DNA of 24,226 nucleotides, taken from contig CAMEZU010000004.1 in the NCBI GenBank assembly GCA_945947925.1, positions 1 through 24,226 of the forward strand, read 5' to 3'. Made by a program: the position numbers and the translations under genes. This stretch comes from an uncultured Verrucomicrobiota bacterium. Its GTDB lineage: Bacteria > Verrucomicrobiota > Kiritimatiellia > RFP12 > UBA1067. Numbering within the stretch: the first letter of the stretch is position 1; the number at the start of each line of letters is the position of its first letter. Shown here piece after piece: positions 23,377 to 24,226 of this stretch. Under the pieces are notes generated by a model. The model searched no databases. It was not told where the DNA came from and was given only the letters and a program-made list of their open reading frames with translations.

Positions 23377-24059
23377 TTCGACACCTCCTTGCCCTTTCCG
23401 CAGAGCGTGCAGTGACGGCAGTCCATCGAGACGGGGAGCGGAGCCGGCGCGCCGTGGCGGCGCGCGTTCCAGTCGGCGAGTCGGTTGACGAGCGCGAGGA
23501 GAAGGCCGAGCACGATGAATCCGCCGGCCGGCAGGATCGCGAGCGTCGCGGGACCGGGATTCAAGTTCTTGAAGGCGAGGTCTCCCCAGACGGTCAGGGA
23601 CCCGGCGCCGACGAACTCACGGACTGCGGCGACGAGTGCAAGGGCGAGCGTGAAGCCGAGCCCGGAGCCGAGTCCGTCCGCCAGCGAGGCGACGACGCCG
23701 TTGCGGCTTGCGAACGCCTCGGCGCGGCCGAGGATGATGCAGTTGACGACGATGAGCGGAATGAAGATGCCGAGCGAAGCCGAAAGAGCCGGAAGGTACG
23801 CCTGCATCAGCAGGTCGACGGCTGTCACGAATGTCGCGATGATGACGATGTAGCAGGGAATGCGCACGGCCGAGGGAATCGCCTTTCGGAGCGCCGAGAC
23901 GAGTCCGTTCGAGCAGCACAGGACGAAGGTTGCCGCAAGGCCCATGCCGAGTCCGTTTTCAAGCGACGTCGTCACCGCGAGCGTCGGGCACAGTCCAAGG
24001 ACCAGACGGAACGTCGGATTGTTCCGAAAGAGACCTTGCCAGAATACCTTTAATGCCAT
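23373..24059 (-). CDS. rnfE: Rnf complex subunit E, membrane protein
   Basis: 228 residues, NqrD/RnfE family, six membrane helices. The N-terminus (FWQGLFRNNPTFRLVLGLCPTLAVTTSLENGLGMG) and FIPLIVVNCIILGRAEAFASRNG are the family signatures; Cys24 and Cys106 complete the membrane iron-sulfur site shared with RnfA. The C-terminal tail after the last helix (about 196-228) is charged and ends in DCRHCTLCGKG, a C-x2-C-x2-C motif not present in E. coli RsxE. The gene is the first of the operon here, whereas in the common orders rnfE follows rnfG. Its ATG lies about 48 bases after the predicted transcription start, with TAGGA as a rather distant ribosome site. Confidence 0.95.
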   Translation of the reverse strand: MALKVFWQGLFRNNPTFRLVLGLCPTLAVTTSLENGLGMGLAATFVLCCSNGLVSALRKAIPSAVRIPCYIVIIATFVTAVDLLMQAYLPALSASLGIFIPLIVVNCIILGRAEAFASRNGVVASLADGLGSGLGFTLALALVAAVREFVGAGSLTVWGDLAFKNLNPGPATLAILPAGGFIVLGLLLALVNRLADWNARRHGAPAPLPVSMDCRHCTLCGKGKEVSK

Positions 24060-24114
24060 TATCGGTTGATTTTCCTATAAAAACACTATTTATATCAATC
24101 CAAGAAAGGCGCAT

Positions 24115-24143
24115 AGTATACCAAGGCAAGGACGTGAAGTCAA
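24115..24143 (-). promoter_or_regulatory. Sigma-70-type promoter of the Rnf operon
   Basis: Read on the - strand: TTGACT (24143-24138), a 17-base spacer, and TATACT (24120-24115), which also has the TGn extension (TGGTATACT). Each hexamer has five of six consensus bases and the spacing is ideal. The transcript should start near 24108 and have a leader of about 48 bases. No FNR, Rex or other operator was recognised with confidence. Confidence 0.75.
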
Positions 24144-24156
24144 GGGAGAACTGTGG

Positions 24157-24226
24157 ATGAACAGAAAGGCCCACGGTGTTTTCAAATCCCCTTCTACTTC
24201 TGTCCATGTTCAGCCGAATATTACGC
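24157..24226 (+). CDS. Possible start of a divergent gene, cut by the window end
   Basis: An ATG at 24157 has AGGGAG 8 bases upstream and stays open for the 23 codons to the window end (MNRKAHGVFKSPSTSV...). No homology can be judged from so little, and codon use is not distinctive. The ribosome site overlaps the -35 of the Rnf promoter. The interval 24060-24156 otherwise holds only the Rnf promoter and leader. Confidence 0.25.
   Translation, partial: MNRKAHGVFKSPSTSVHVQPNIT

Noticed and set aside
24066..24098. AT-rich inverted repeat in the Rnf leader (TTGAT/ATCAA and TATAAA/TTTATA)
   Set aside because: The two arms overlap by a base and leave a 5-base bulge; the hairpin would be weak and matches no known riboswitch.
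24152..24160. TGTGGATGA, close to a DnaA box
   Set aside because: A single imperfect copy with no cluster, no AT-rich unwinding region and no dnaA or dnaN nearby; not evidence for an origin.
1..24226. tRNA, rRNA, CRISPR arrays, insertion sequences, integrase
   Set aside because: None could be recognised on either strand: no regular direct repeats with spacers, no transposase or integrase motifs, no cloverleaf-like stretch in the short gaps.

Overview
The window looks like chromosomal DNA of an anaerobic, GC-rich bacterium of the PVC group. My best guess is Verrucomicrobiota/Kiritimatiellota of the uncultured gut or rumen type. The reasons are a complete Rnf complex, a PurF of the long form also seen in Bacteroidetes, a secreted GH123/DUF4091-like glycosidase, a YdjY-like exported protein and BspA-type leucine-rich repeats. 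This placement is an inference from gene content; there is no rRNA gene here to confirm it.

Positions 1-5304 are an accessory region with visibly lower GC than the rest, all on the + strand. It holds: the 3' end of a BspA-like leucine-rich repeat gene; a truncated head of an AlbA_2/Schlafen-type gene; a three-gene set of two DUF3791-like small proteins flanking a DUF3990 protein (ADP-ribosyltransferase-like), joined by ATGA overlaps; and a second set made of a PRiA4_ORF3-SEC-C protein, a SWIM zinc-finger protein and a SEC-C protein. The last two sets are the best candidates for little-described systems.

Positions 5421-13331 are a dense + strand run: purF (purine synthesis), a secreted alkaline phosphatase, a YibE/F membrane protein, a secreted GH123-like protein and uvrB (excision repair). 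From phosphatase to glycosidase the genes overlap by 1-4 bases, so they are probably cotranscribed.

Positions 13335-18223 are on the - strand. Read in transcription order they are a class I/II aminotransferase, a secreted YdjY-like protein, rarA (replication-associated AAA+ ATPase) and a membrane-anchored coiled-coil protein that converges on uvrB with 3 bases between the stop codons. An extended -10 promoter precedes the aminotransferase.

Positions 18284-24059, also - strand, are the Rnf operon in the order rnfE-rnfA-rnfB-rnfC-rnfD-rnfG-apbE. This encodes the whole ferredoxin:NAD+ oxidoreductase ion pump plus the flavin transferase that loads FMN onto RnfG and RnfD. The order is a circular permutation of the better-known ones. 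A near-consensus promoter (TTGACT, 17 bases, TATACT) lies upstream. No tRNA, rRNA, CRISPR array, insertion sequence or integrase gene was seen.
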